This document shows positions 35,301 through 44,419 of a DNA stretch of 64,000 nt, one piece after another; positions within the stretch are counted from its first letter, which is position 1; every line of letters starts with the position of its first letter. The DNA is from Lysinibacillus sp. SGAir0095 (GTDB lineage: Bacteria > Bacillota > Bacilli > Bacillales_A > Planococcaceae). Made by a program: the position numbers and the translations under genes. The stretch is taken from the NCBI RefSeq assembly GCF_005491425.1, contig NZ_CP028083.1:2194001-2258000 (forward strand), read 5' to 3'. A model generated the notes under the pieces. That model searched no databases, was not told where the DNA came from, and saw only the letters and a program-made list of their open reading frames with translations.

Positions 35301-35855
35301 TTAAAGTACATCGATTCTTACTACTAATGTAAGTAGTACATCCAATAAAGCTTGAATGTTAACCGATAAATCAGTATCTGTTGTGTGAATATCAACATCT
35401 TTACTGTTTTCAACATAAATTCTTTGTTTGTTTGATTGCTCGTCATCAAATTTTTGCAAGACTTCTTGTGCTACTGCGCGGCCTTGTTCTGAATCTCCTA
35501 GAGAAATGCTAATTACTAGAGCGATTGCTAGCTGTAATCCTACTTGAAGAGAAGCTGCAGCTTGAGTATCAGTCGTTCTTACATTAACGTTGCAAGAATC
35601 CTTAATCCAAATTAATTCATCTGATTCTTGATCCATTTTAGAAATTTGATCAAACTCTTGGTCAACAAAAGCATCCTCATCAAACTTCTTTCTTCTAGAT
35701 CTCACCGGTCTTTCCATAGCCATTAATGATTCTTCTTCCATGGCCAAAACGCTTTCCTCCTCCTCCATTGATTCCCAAGGAGTATGGCAATGCTTGCAAT
35801 ATGTTTTTTTCCTAGAGTTTTTAGTATCACACTCTGTACAATTCCAACGTCCCAT
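35301..35855 (-). CDS. CotX/CotV-domain coat protein with N-terminal zinc ribbon
   Basis: 184 residues. Residues 3-25 form a W-x-C-x2-C-x9-C-x2-C knuckle (WNCTECDTKN and YCKHCHTPW), like a RanBP2-type or zinc-ribbon finger. An acidic-then-basic linker follows (about 28-75), then two CotX/V modules (DSCNVNVRTTDTQAAA and NSKDVDIHTTDTDLSV). The C-terminal half is a clear paralogue of the downstream gene. The zinc finger joined to a coat domain is not part of CotX or CotV as I know them. AAAGGAGGAG precedes the ATG. It is the first gene of the pair. Confidence 0.88.
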   Translation of the reverse strand: MGRWNCTECDTKNSRKKTYCKHCHTPWESMEEEESVLAMEEESLMAMERPVRSRRKKFDEDAFVDQEFDQISKMDQESDELIWIKDSCNVNVRTTDTQAAASLQVGLQLAIALVISISLGDSEQGRAVAQEVLQKFDDEQSNKQRIYVENSKDVDIHTTDTDLSVNIQALLDVLLTLVVRIDVL

Positions 35856-36545
35856 TTATTTCTCCTCCTTTCCTGGTAGATTCAAGCTGCAACCTATTCA
35901 ACAACTTGACATTAATAGAATATGGATAATTAAACACTCGGTATAGTTGAATATCATTATTATGAAAATTTTATATAAAGTAAAAATAGCCTATTTTTAT
36001 AAAACCGAGAAGAGAAACAAAAATTAGTAGGCTACAAGAATAAATTCACCAGGATAGATATGTATTACTATAGATTTAATAACAAGGGCTAACTTCTTAT
36101 TCTTGATACAGATCTGAATATTTCTAAATTTCTTCACATTTACAGTTCTTTCTGCTGGGTGGTATGATTTTCTATACCCACCTCTCGAAAAGAAATTATT
36201 CTGTTAAAGTCATAAAATTGAATGATACAGTGATCTAAATTGATAAATACGCAGAAACTATTGTGGATGATTTAGTGGATGAATAAAAGCATCGCCCTTC
36301 CCTCAAGACCAACAATATCTTGGATGCTGAAGAAATAGCTTGGAGCTCAACTATTTAGAAAATACTGAAGTAATGTGGGGAAGGTCGGTTGGTTCCGGCA
36401 ATAGAAGAAGCGAAGAATTTTGAACTTACACAGAAAGAAAAAGAACAAGTAGTATTATAACAAAGATTGATTAGAGTCTTATAAACTATTAGCGGATGAA
36501 ATTTTGGCTCAATAATTTTATAGTCACGATAGGAGAAATACTTAA
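35856..36545. other. 690-base region with possible gene remnants
   Basis: No intact gene. Fragments with coding-like composition but early stops are visible, for example a frame ending RLVPAIEEAKNFELTQKEK before a TAA at 36458-36460 (plus), and YAETIVDDLVDE ending near 36287. They may be the remains of one decayed gene. I could not identify the family. Confidence 0.3.
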
Positions 36546-37154
36546 GTGAATGAAGACCATTATGAAGAATTGCTACATATAAATACGCAAGGAAATAAAA
36601 GTGATATCAATCATTCGATACACTATCATCCATACGAACCTACTCCATACTCGGCGTTAGAAGAATTGTTCAAACATTATGAAGTGCAGCCAAATAATCA
36701 CGTTGTAGATTTCGGCTGTGGTAAGGGACGATTAAATTTTTATCTTCACTATAGATTTCTGGTATCTGTTGTTGGCATCGAGATGAATAATACCTTTTAT
36801 CAAGATGCTATGAAAAATAGACATAATTACTTAAAGAAGACCCATCGTAATTCAGAAACTATTCATTTTCAATGTTGCTTAGCAGAGCAATATGAAATTC
36901 AACCAACGGATAACAGATTTTATTTTTTCAACCCTTTCTCAGTACAAATCTTTATGAAGGTTTTAAATAATATCTTATTATCTGTGGAAAAACATAAACG
37001 AGAAATTGATCTAATTTTCTATTACGCTTCTGATGATTACAGATATTTTTTAGATCAGCATACTGAGTTTGAATTGATAAAAGAAATCCCCCTACCGGAA
37101 CTTTATGTAAAAAATACTTACGAAAGATTCCTAATCTACCGTCTTACTAAATAG
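36546..37154 (+). CDS. SAM-dependent methyltransferase
   Basis: 202-residue class I methyltransferase with VVDFGCGKGRLNFYL (SAM loop, about 53-67) and GIEMNNTFYQDA (motif II acidic residue). Motif IV is FFNPFS, with NPF in place of the DPPY of DNA methylases. This resembles small stand-alone methyltransferases of Firmicutes whose substrate is unknown. The start is a GTG with AGGAGAAATA about ten bases upstream. It has its own strong terminator and no operon partner. Confidence 0.82.
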   Translation: MNEDHYEELLHINTQGNKSDINHSIHYHPYEPTPYSALEELFKHYEVQPNNHVVDFGCGKGRLNFYLHYRFLVSVVGIEMNNTFYQDAMKNRHNYLKKTHRNSETIHFQCCLAEQYEIQPTDNRFYFFNPFSVQIFMKVLNNILLSVEKHKREIDLIFYYASDDYRYFLDQHTEFELIKEIPLPELYVKNTYERFLIYRLTK

Positions 37155-37163
37155 TTAAAATAT

Positions 37164-37218
37164 AAAAAACCGTTTCCATATGTTAAGTGCTGCCAAGCAC
37201 CTAACGGAAACGGTTTTC
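37164..37218 (+). terminator. Terminator after the methyltransferase gene
   Basis: AAAACCGTTTCC / GGAAACGGTTTT stem with an inner GTTAAGTGC-type second stem; T-rich after it. Confidence 0.85.
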
Positions 37219-37389
37219 TAATTTGAATCACTTGTATTCTATTTGTTATTATAAAGTATTTTATTATTTCTGCATAGCTTTATGTCCGAATTTTTTTCTG
37301 GAAGTTATTAGCTATATGAAAAGCTATGAAAATATTAATTGTATATGTTATGGTATATTCTCCGAGATTATTAATAGTAGGTGAAAAAA

Positions 37390-38394
37390 TTGTTAGAAGT
37401 TAGTGAAAGTATATTAAAACAGTACGTCATACATTATGTGAGTGATACATTAATACTGGGCGAAGAAGTGTTTCCTCAGCCAGAGGTTTTGCTCGAAGCT
37501 GCCTTTACTCAACTCGCATTTAACAAAATTGATTTAGACCAGCAATACGAATTTTTCCATGAAACAGAAATTAGCTTAAATGAAATGTATGCTTATTCAA
37601 AATCGATATTTAATGACCAGGATCGTTTCCTAGAGCAATCAAAAAATATTGCCACTCATTTACATAGTTCTTCTCAGCATCCAAATATAAAAAATGGTGA
37701 ATTATTTATCGGGTTTTTCGACAATTGCATTTGGAACAATGAAGTAAAAAAAGTTATTTCCATCGTTAAGATTGATGAAAAAGAAATATTCTTGGATGTA
37801 AAAAATGATCAAAATAAAATGGTCGTTAATGGAATCGATGGAATAAACGTAAAGAAGATCAATAATGTAGCTGTCATTGTAGACATGGGAACGAACGAGT
37901 TACCCGCTATCTTTATTAAGACGAAAAGAAAAGAAGATGTTGTCTACTGGCAAGAACGCTTCTTGAAAATCAAGGTAGCAGATGAACATTATCATAAAAC
38001 AAATTTAGCTTTAACAGAATGTAAAAAGTATATTCTTAAAGAAGATAGCTTTACTAATACAGAGAAGCTCGGATTCTTAAACAAAACGCTCGATTATTTT
38101 AGAAGTGAAAAGGAATTTCAGGTGAACGACTATATTGAATCCGTTTTTGAAAAGGCAGACTCTACTCAAAAAGATATTATTGTGAATACAGTAAAACCCT
38201 ATGAAACCGTTATTTCTGATTTTGCAATAGAAAAAGCTGAAAAAACATATAAACGAAAGATCAAACTTGATTCAAATATTGAAATTCAAGTAAACGTACA
38301 AAACATCGAACAGGTTGATGAACTAATTGAAATAGGTTATGACGAAGCTACTAATCGCAAATTCTATAAAATCTATTTTCAAGAAGAAGCGTAA
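37390..38394 (+). CDS. 37-kDa nucleoid-associated protein (YejK/NdpA-like)
   Basis: 334-residue soluble protein whose length and segments (ELFIGFFDNCIWNNEVKKVI; VYWQERFLKIKVADEHYHKT; FLNKTLDYF) fit the YejK/NdpA nucleoid-associated family, related to proteins bound to the chromosome in E. coli. I chose the TTG at 37390, preceded by AGGTG; a GTG three codons earlier overlaps that site. In Firmicutes the role is unknown. It is monocistronic, bounded by terminators. Confidence 0.75.
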   Translation: MLEVSESILKQYVIHYVSDTLILGEEVFPQPEVLLEAAFTQLAFNKIDLDQQYEFFHETEISLNEMYAYSKSIFNDQDRFLEQSKNIATHLHSSSQHPNIKNGELFIGFFDNCIWNNEVKKVISIVKIDEKEIFLDVKNDQNKMVVNGIDGINVKKINNVAVIVDMGTNELPAIFIKTKRKEDVVYWQERFLKIKVADEHYHKTNLALTECKKYILKEDSFTNTEKLGFLNKTLDYFRSEKEFQVNDYIESVFEKADSTQKDIIVNTVKPYETVISDFAIEKAEKTYKRKIKLDSNIEIQVNVQNIEQVDELIEIGYDEATNRKFYKIYFQEEA

Positions 38395-38422
38395 TAAAAC
38401 CATTTGGCTAAGTAGGTCATTC

Positions 38423-38470
38423 CAGCAGACGGTGAACAACGATATGTTGTTCACCACTGCTTTTTATTTT
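38423..38470 (+). terminator. Terminator after the nucleoid-associated gene
   Basis: AGCAG-CGGTGAACAACG-ATAT-GTTGTTCACC-CTGCT hairpin followed by TTTTTATTTT. Confidence 0.85.
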
Positions 38471-38579
38471 GATGAATCCATCTAGTTTGAAGTCAACTTC
38501 CTTCAAACTGTAAGTGAATTGCATCGCCAGTTTAATTTAGTTACCATAACTCTCTTCATAGCGCTTCAAAGGTACTGCT

Positions 38580-38619
38580 TTAAAAAGCCAATTCAAATCA
38601 CTTACTGTGTTCTGAATTG
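38580..38619 (-). terminator. Probable ars operon terminator
   Basis: CAATTCA / TGAATTG stem with a 17-base loop, then GGCTTTTTAAA on the minus strand. A separate hairpin AGTTTGAAG / CTTCAAACT lies nearby at 38484-38509 without a T-tract. Confidence 0.55.
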
Positions 38620-38640
38620 ACTTTACTTTGCTAATACTTA

Positions 38641-38955
38641 TTAATCATTTTCACATGAAGAACCTGTATTACATTTACATACTGTACGTTCCTCTAATTG
38701 ATCCACGACAGCTTGAATAATTGGTGTTGGATTATCAATAATTCTGTAGTGCTTCCATGTTCCGATTTTACGTGCCGTTATAATGCCCGCTTCTTCTAAT
38801 TTCTTTAAATGTTGACTGACTGCTGGCTGGGAAATTCCAAGCACATCTACAAAATCACAGACACAAACCTCTCCAGCTTTTAAGCAACTTAAAAGAGTTA
38901 AACGGTTGGCATCTGATACTGCCTTTAATTGTTTTTCAAGTAAATGTATCTCCAT
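38641..38955 (-). CDS. arsR: ArsR-family arsenical repressor
   Basis: 104-residue winged-helix repressor of the SmtB/ArsR family. The metal-binding ELCVCDL-type motif is present as GEVCVCDFVDV (C31, C33) at the start of helix 3, and SQPAVSQHLKKLEEAGI is the recognition helix. It also ends in a Cys-rich tail (CKCNTGSSC) that could add metal ligands. It is the last gene of arsB-arsC-arsR. A repressor at the end of its own operon is unusual; control of the operon is inferred. The start has GAACGAGGTGGGCG upstream. Confidence 0.92.
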   Translation of the reverse strand: MEIHLLEKQLKAVSDANRLTLLSCLKAGEVCVCDFVDVLGISQPAVSQHLKKLEEAGIITARKIGTWKHYRIIDNPTPIIQAVVDQLEERTVCKCNTGSSCEND

Positions 38956-38981
38956 TCGCCCACCTCGTTCTAACTTAGACT

Positions 38982-39404
38982 TTATAAGTCCGTTTTTGAA
39001 AAACGCTCGATTCTTTGACCTATTTCATCACGAACACGCTGGAAAAATGCCCATTTTTCTTCTTCCGAGCCTTGTGCTTTTGCAGGATCATCAAATCCCC
39101 AGTGCTCACGTATTACATTCTGAGGAGTTACAGGACATTTATCGCTAGCGTCTCCACACAAAGTAACGACTAAATCAGCATTATTCAAAATTTCCGTTTC
39201 AATAATATCAGAAGTTTGCTTCGAAATATCGATTCCGACTTCTTTCATTGCTTTTATGGCATTAGGATTCACTCCATGTGCCTCGATACCAGCACTTTTT
39301 ACTTCCCATTCGTCAGGAGACAAAAGGTTTTTCGCCCATCCTTCAGCCATTTGACTTCTACAAGAATTCCCTGTACATAAAAAATAAAGTGTTTTTTTCG
39401 ACAT
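38982..39404 (-). CDS. arsC: Arsenate reductase, thioredoxin-coupled
   Basis: 140-residue low-molecular-weight phosphatase-fold reductase that converts As(V) to As(III). The CTGNSCRS P-loop holds the nucleophile C10, R16 and S17, and the relay cysteines C83 and C90 are in [10 protein letters not shown]. This is the thioredoxin-dependent (S. aureus pI258/B. subtilis) type. TAAGAGGAGC precedes the ATG. The stop is 26 bases before arsR. The product As(III) would leave by ArsB, encoded just upstream. Confidence 0.94.
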   Translation of the reverse strand: MSKKTLYFLCTGNSCRSQMAEGWAKNLLSPDEWEVKSAGIEAHGVNPNAIKAMKEVGIDISKQTSDIIETEILNNADLVVTLCGDASDKCPVTPQNVIREHWGFDDPAKAQGSEEEKWAFFQRVRDEIGQRIERFSKTDL

Positions 39405-39419
39405 GTTTAATAGCTCCTC

Positions 39420-40715
39420 TTAAAATAGAATAAATGTTAAATAAAGTCCAAGTAATGTAATGAATAGAATTGGTATTGTAAGGATTATCCCTGTTTTAAA
39501 GTAGGTTCCCCAAGAAATTTTAATACCTTTTTGAGAAAGTACATGTAGCCAAACAAGAGTCGCTAAGGAACCTATTGGCGTAATTTTCGGTCCTAAATCT
39601 GATCCGATGACATTTGCATAAATTAGCGCTTCTCTCACAATTCCAGTTGTACTCGTTTCTGCAATCGCTAATGCATCAATCATAACAGTTGGCATGTTAT
39701 TCATTACTGAAGAAAGAATAGCAGCTATAAAGCCCATAGCAATCGTTGCAACAAATAATCCATGCTCTGCAAAGTTTTCAATAACACCAGCTAATGAATG
39801 TGTTAACCATGCATTTCCGAGTCCATAAACAACCACATACATTCCGATCGAGAAAAAGACAATATTCCAAGGTGCCCCTTTCAAAACTGCAGTTGTATTG
39901 ACTACTGCACTTTTTCTTGCCATGAATAAGAAAAACATAGCGATGATTCCAGCTACAAAAGAAACTGGAATTCCAATAAACTCGCTTAAAAAGTAACCAA
40001 TTAGTAACAGTGCTAAGACATACCAAGAAAGCTGGAACATTTTTAGATCTTTTATAGCATCTTTTGGCATTCTTATTTTAGAGATTTCGTAATTTCTAGG
40101 AATGCTCTTTCTAAAATAAATCATTAGAACAGTAATAGTTGCAACCAAAGAAAATAGATTTGGCAAAATCATTCTAGTTGCATATTCCAAAAATCCAATA
40201 TTAAAGAAATCCGCAGAAACAATATTTACCAAATTACTGATTACAAACGGTAATGAAGTTGTATCTGCAATAAAACCACTTGCCATAATAAATGGAAAAA
40301 TCATTTTATCCTGAAAGTTTAGATTTCGAACCATTGCTAATACAATTGGCGTTAAGATTAATGCGGCTCCATCATTTGCGAATAATGCTGAAACAATTGC
40401 CCCTAATAAGCTCACATAAACAAACATTTTAATACCATTACCCTTTGCGGTTCTGGCCATATGTAATGCAGCCCATTCAAATAATCCAATTTCATCTAAG
40501 ATTAATGAAATAAGGATTATTGCTACAAACGTGATTGTGGCGTTCCAAGTTATTCCTACTACTTCACCAACATCTCCAAAATCAACTACCCCGAACATTA
40601 AAGCAACAATTGCCCCAATACAAGCTGTCCAACCAATATTTAGCCCTTTAGGTTGCCAAATAACGAAGACGAGTGTAACTAAAAAAATAAGTGTTGCTAT
40701 TATATCTGTAAACAA
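39420..40715 (-). CDS. arsB: ArsB arsenite efflux permease
   Basis: 431-residue polytopic carrier of the ArsB/NhaD ion-transporter superfamily with about 11-12 helices. [19 protein letters not shown] and [13 protein letters not shown] and [17 protein letters not shown] are typical ArsB segments. It exports arsenite and antimonite by the membrane potential. I chose the TTG at 40715, nine bases after TGGAGG; the frame continues to a TTG at 40736 that would place the ribosome site within the gene. It is first in the operon, 15 bases before arsC. Confidence 0.92.
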   Translation of the reverse strand: MFTDIIATLIFLVTLVFVIWQPKGLNIGWTACIGAIVALMFGVVDFGDVGEVVGITWNATITFVAIILISLILDEIGLFEWAALHMARTAKGNGIKMFVYVSLLGAIVSALFANDGAALILTPIVLAMVRNLNFQDKMIFPFIMASGFIADTTSLPFVISNLVNIVSADFFNIGFLEYATRMILPNLFSLVATITVLMIYFRKSIPRNYEISKIRMPKDAIKDLKMFQLSWYVLALLLIGYFLSEFIGIPVSFVAGIIAMFFLFMARKSAVVNTTAVLKGAPWNIVFFSIGMYVVVYGLGNAWLTHSLAGVIENFAEHGLFVATIAMGFIAAILSSVMNNMPTVMIDALAIAETSTTGIVREALIYANVIGSDLGPKITPIGSLATLVWLHVLSQKGIKISWGTYFKTGIILTIPILFITLLGLYLTFILF

Positions 40716-40808
40716 TAAAAACTTCCTCCATTTCAAAAATCAAAAAAAGTTGTGATGAGAGAATAAATAATTAATCAACTCCCACACAATATATAACTAA
40801 CTACTTAT

Positions 40809-40837
40809 ATAATAATCCACTTATATATAGAATTCAA
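40809..40837 (-). promoter_or_regulatory. ars operon promoter
   Basis: On the minus strand TTGAAT (40837-40832) and TATTAT (40814-40809) are 17 bases apart, about 95 bases before arsB. AT-rich repeats, ATATAAGT twice on the minus strand with about 16 bases between, cover the -10 and spacer and may be the ArsR site; I see no perfect palindrome. Confidence 0.55.
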
Positions 40838-40852
40838 TAGCTTTCTTTAATG

Positions 40853-40900
40853 CCAAAAACCACCAATCCGCAAATTAAATCACAGATTGATGGTTTTTAG
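40853..40900 (-). terminator. mqo terminator
   Basis: AAAAACCA-CAATC / GATTG-TGGTTTTT hairpin (one G-U pair) right after the mqo stop, with T-rich leftward side. Confidence 0.8.
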
Positions 40901-40910
40901 TTTGTTTGTA

Positions 40911-42410
40911 TTAGTTATGAACTACTTCTTTTTCATTAAGACCAAGTACCTCAGCAGTAGAAGCTTGGATTTCTTCTAGTAATGCTGTGTTCTGAGCTAA
41001 AGAAACACCGTATGAAGGAATCATTTCTTTTAATTTTGGTTCCCATTCTTTAATACGATCGGGGAAGCATTTATTCATAACGTCTAGCATTACTTTTACA
41101 GCTGTAGATGCACCTGGTGATGCTCCAAGTAATGCAGCTACTGAGCCGTCCGCAGCTGTTACAACTTCAGTACCAAATTGAAGTGTCCCTTTTCCTGCAT
41201 CTGTATCTTTAATAACTTGTACACGTTGACCAGCTACGATGATATCCCAATCTTCAAGTTTAGCATTTGGAACAAATTCTTGCAGCTCTTCTAAGCGTTG
41301 TTCATTTGATAACATAACCTGCTGGATTAAATATTTTGTCAATGACATTTCTTTTACACCGGCAGATAACATTGTTAAAAGGTTGTTTGGTTTTACAGAT
41401 GCAATTAAATCCATATTGGAACCAGTTTTTAAGAACTTAGGCGAGAAGCCTGCAAATGGCCCAAACAGTAATGATTTTTTGTTGTCAATAAAACGAGTAT
41501 CTAAGTGAGGTACTGACATTGGTGGTGCACCAACTTTCGCTTTCCCATACACTTTACCATGATGTTGTTCAACGATTTCTTGATTATTACATACCATGAA
41601 CAAACCGCTTACTGGGAAACCGCCGATATGTTTTGACTCAGGAATACCAGTTGCTTGTAATAATGGAAGACTTGCGCCACCAGCACCGATAAAGACAAAT
41701 TTGGCTTTATGGTACTCCATTTTACACCCTTCTAGGTCATGTACTTTTACTTCCCACATTCCATCGCTAGAGCGTTTGATATCAGAAACAGAGTGCTTAT
41801 AGTTTACTTCTACATTCTGTTTTCCTAAGTGGTCGATTAACATACGTGTTAAAGCGCCAAAGTTCACGTCCGTACCGCTATCGATTTTTGTTGCAGCAAT
41901 AGGTTCGTTTCCTTTACGTCCATCCATTACAAGAGGCATCCATTCTTTTAGTATTACTGGATCCTCTGTGTATTCCATACCTTTAAATAATGGGTTAACT
42001 GAAAGCGCTTCAAAACGTTTTCTCAAGAAGTTTACATCATCTTCTCCCATAACTAAGCTCATATGTGGAATTGCTTTAATGAAATCTTCTGGATTGCTAA
42101 TTAGATTGTTCTTTACAAGATATGACCAAAATTGTCTTGAGATTTGGAACTGTTCGTTAATGTCAATTGCTTTTTTTATTTCAACCGTACCGTCTTGTTT
42201 TTCAGGTGTGTAGTTAAGCTCACAAAGTGCTGAGTGTCCTGTACCAGCATTGTTCCATTCGTTAGAACTTTCCTCACCAGGCTTATCAAGTGATTCGAAA
42301 ACCTTAATTTCCCATTCTGGTGCTAATTCTTTAAGCATAGATCCTAAAGTAGCACTCATTACACCAGCACCAATTAAGATAACGTCTGTTTTTTCATATC
42401 TAGTACTCAT
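40911..42410 (-). CDS. mqo: Malate:quinone oxidoreductase
   Basis: 499-residue FAD enzyme on the inner membrane face that oxidises malate to oxaloacetate and hands electrons to the quinone pool. The FAD loop is [18 protein letters not shown] at the start; [35 protein letters not shown] and [16 protein letters not shown] are typical Mqo segments. Length is normal (about 500). GGAAGGTAATT precedes the ATG. It is monocistronic. It offers a route parallel to NAD-linked malate dehydrogenase. Confidence 0.96.
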   Translation of the reverse strand: MSTRYEKTDVILIGAGVMSATLGSMLKELAPEWEIKVFESLDKPGEESSNEWNNAGTGHSALCELNYTPEKQDGTVEIKKAIDINEQFQISRQFWSYLVKNNLISNPEDFIKAIPHMSLVMGEDDVNFLRKRFEALSVNPLFKGMEYTEDPVILKEWMPLVMDGRKGNEPIAATKIDSGTDVNFGALTRMLIDHLGKQNVEVNYKHSVSDIKRSSDGMWEVKVHDLEGCKMEYHKAKFVFIGAGGASLPLLQATGIPESKHIGGFPVSGLFMVCNNQEIVEQHHGKVYGKAKVGAPPMSVPHLDTRFIDNKKSLLFGPFAGFSPKFLKTGSNMDLIASVKPNNLLTMLSAGVKEMSLTKYLIQQVMLSNEQRLEELQEFVPNAKLEDWDIIVAGQRVQVIKDTDAGKGTLQFGTEVVTAADGSVAALLGASPGASTAVKVMLDVMNKCFPDRIKEWEPKLKEMIPSYGVSLAQNTALLEEIQASTAEVLGLNEKEVVHN

Positions 42411-42661
42411 AATTACCTTCCTTATCTCCCCTATATTTGCAAAGATGTAGGTGAATTACCCGATGAGTTAAATACATCTAGGACCCACCTTCTCTGTATT
42501 AATTATAACCGTATAATATTATAATACATTTTTTCTTAGATTAAAATATCTACTATTATATAATAAAATTTTAGTTTATAAAAGGTGAAATAAATAGCAT
42601 TCTATCCACAAAGGCTAGTAAAACACGGAATGTTTTATTTATCATTTTTAAAGATGATGAA

Positions 42662-43312
42662 CTAAAAAACCGAATTTATCGCTTCAGCTATGGGATCTTT
42701 GCCTGTTACTATCTTAAATTCTTTTCGAATGGTGGATTGATTTTCTAAGCACGCAAGAACTATTTTTGCAACATCTTCTCTAGATATATTACCTTGCCTA
42801 ACATTGCTTGCGACTATTTTCACAAATCCAGTTCCCTTTTTATCATTGAGATTTCCTGGATGGATAATTGTATAATCAAGCGATGACATCCTTATCCACT
42901 GATCAACATAATAATTTTTAATCATTATCTGTCGAAAGTATACAGGTAAATGCATCCACTCTTCTTTTCTAGTTTCAAACGTACTAATATGAACCACCCG
43001 TTTTAGCTTAGAGTACTTCAATGTTTCCAATAAATTAACCGTTTCATCAATTTCGATTATCGCATCAGGTATTATATCATGAAGGTTGTGATCAGCAATT
43101 ACAATTGCATCAACATTTCGAATTTTCTCTAGAAAGAATTCAATGGATTCTTTAGGGCTGTAGATAAAATTCTCAATACCTTTTTCGTTAAAATATGCTG
43201 CCTGTGCGTTATTTTGCAACAAAGCTACAGCTCGGTGATCGCCAACCTCAAGTATGAATTGAATTACAAGTCTACCTAATGGCCCATTTGCCCCAATTAC
43301 GAGAATGTTCAA
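42662..43312 (-). CDS. NAD(P)-binding protein, atypical SDR (YhfK-like)
   Basis: 216-residue Rossmann protein of the NAD(P)H-binding/atypical SDR group (B. subtilis YhfK kind). The cofactor loop GANGPLGR is at the very start, ADHNL and VVHISTF follow, and TIIHPGNLND is where classical SDRs have the post-active-site PG. No clear YxxxK. I chose a TTG at 43312 giving the usual MNILVIGANG start; a GTG at 43321 is the longer option with AAAGGAT just before it. Function is not known; such proteins bind flavin, nucleotides or act on quinones. Confidence 0.78.
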   Translation of the reverse strand: MNILVIGANGPLGRLVIQFILEVGDHRAVALLQNNAQAAYFNEKGIENFIYSPKESIEFFLEKIRNVDAIVIADHNLHDIIPDAIIEIDETVNLLETLKYSKLKRVVHISTFETRKEEWMHLPVYFRQIMIKNYYVDQWIRMSSLDYTIIHPGNLNDKKGTGFVKIVASNVRQGNISREDVAKIVLACLENQSTIRKEFKIVTGKDPIAEAINSVF

Positions 43313-43440
43313 TTCCCTCACATCCTTTAAAATAGATGTTTTACATACAGAATGGACTAAAAATGAAAAATTTAACCCTTTAGTAAGGGTTGATTTCCTT
43401 TAATTACTTCTTCTTGTTAGTACAATCTCCCAAAAAATCA

Positions 43441-43472
43441 AAAAAACCGACATACCTTAATATGTCGGTAAC
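43441..43472 (-). terminator. Terminator after the nuclease-like gene
   Basis: ACCGACATA / TATGTCGGT stem, then TTTTTTTGATTTT on the minus strand. Confidence 0.85.
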
Positions 43473-43493
43473 AGTATCCTTATTCCACAATAA

Positions 43494-44234
43494 TTAATTA
43501 TCATCCTTAATCTTATCAAATAACCAATAGCTCGCTTGATCGGCTATAAATCTTTCGTATTTATTCTTACTATACAAATATACCGTTTTAAATATGGACT
43601 GAATATCCTTCCAATATAATATACTGATTCCTTTCAACGAAGGCAGTTCTACTCGATGTGGTAATAAATCCTTTACCTTCTCAACAGAACCTTTATACTC
43701 ATTCGCCATTCTAAAACCCATTGGACTGTTGTATTTATCTAAGATTAATAAAGTAAAATAAAAGTCTTTTTTCCTAGAATAATTTGTACCCACATCAATC
43801 TTTCTTATAAGCTCATCTCTTTTTGTTTGATGATCTGTATCTAATATAATATCCGATTTGTATTTCGCTTCAATAAACCATACGAAGGAATCTGACTCTA
43901 TGATGATATCGATATCGGTTTTTCCTTCATTAATTTGGAGGCTTTTTGGTGGGTGAATTTTTTTCCATAGCTTGATTTCTATTTTTTCATTTGAATGAGA
44001 AAAATCCTCTTGAAATGATTTGTAAAATAAATCTTCAATCCAAAGGTTACGTTCAATTTGATTTAATGTACGAAATACATTCCAGACGATTGTATCTTCA
44101 CTAGTTTCACTTTGAGACTTTTCAAACCTTCTTTTTTGCAAATATTCAATCTGTGCCTCATATTTATCGATAAGTAACGAATCTCTAAAATGTTCATGGA
44201 GCTGCTTCAATTCGGTTTGTGCTCCTTTGTCCAA
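43494..44234 (-). CDS. Putative PD-(D/E)XK nuclease-fold protein
   Basis: 246-residue protein with an Asp then E-x-K core, GKTDIDIIIESDSF followed by WFIEAKYKSD, as in PD-(D/E)XK nucleases; helices rich in Glu come before it (QIERNLWIEDLFYKSF). It resembles stand-alone restriction-endonuclease-like proteins, but no methylase or helicase adjoins it, and I do not recognise the exact family. I chose a TTG at 44234, six bases after AAGGGGGAG. The frame runs open to 44387, but that would overlap the start of the divergent EcsC gene. Confidence 0.7.
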   Translation of the reverse strand: MDKGAQTELKQLHEHFRDSLLIDKYEAQIEYLQKRRFEKSQSETSEDTIVWNVFRTLNQIERNLWIEDLFYKSFQEDFSHSNEKIEIKLWKKIHPPKSLQINEGKTDIDIIIESDSFVWFIEAKYKSDIILDTDHQTKRDELIRKIDVGTNYSRKKDFYFTLLILDKYNSPMGFRMANEYKGSVEKVKDLLPHRVELPSLKGISILYWKDIQSIFKTVYLYSKNKYERFIADQASYWLFDKIKDDN

Positions 44235-44419
44235 TACTTCTCCCCCTTGTTCAAAATCCACTAGCCAATTAAATGAATATAAGTTAAATATACGATTCAA
44301 TTTTTTATTGCATTCATTTTTATTTTGTTTTAAGTAAATCTTTAACAAAAAGTACATACTTAAAACGAAACATTTTGGCAGTAACATTCGTAATAGATAC
44401 TATAACAATATGGGGAAAG

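Noticed and set aside
43494-44387. Longer form of the nuclease-like gene starting at 44387
   Set aside because: It would overlap the divergent EcsC gene and has no ribosome site; a TTG at 44234 with GGGGGAG fits.
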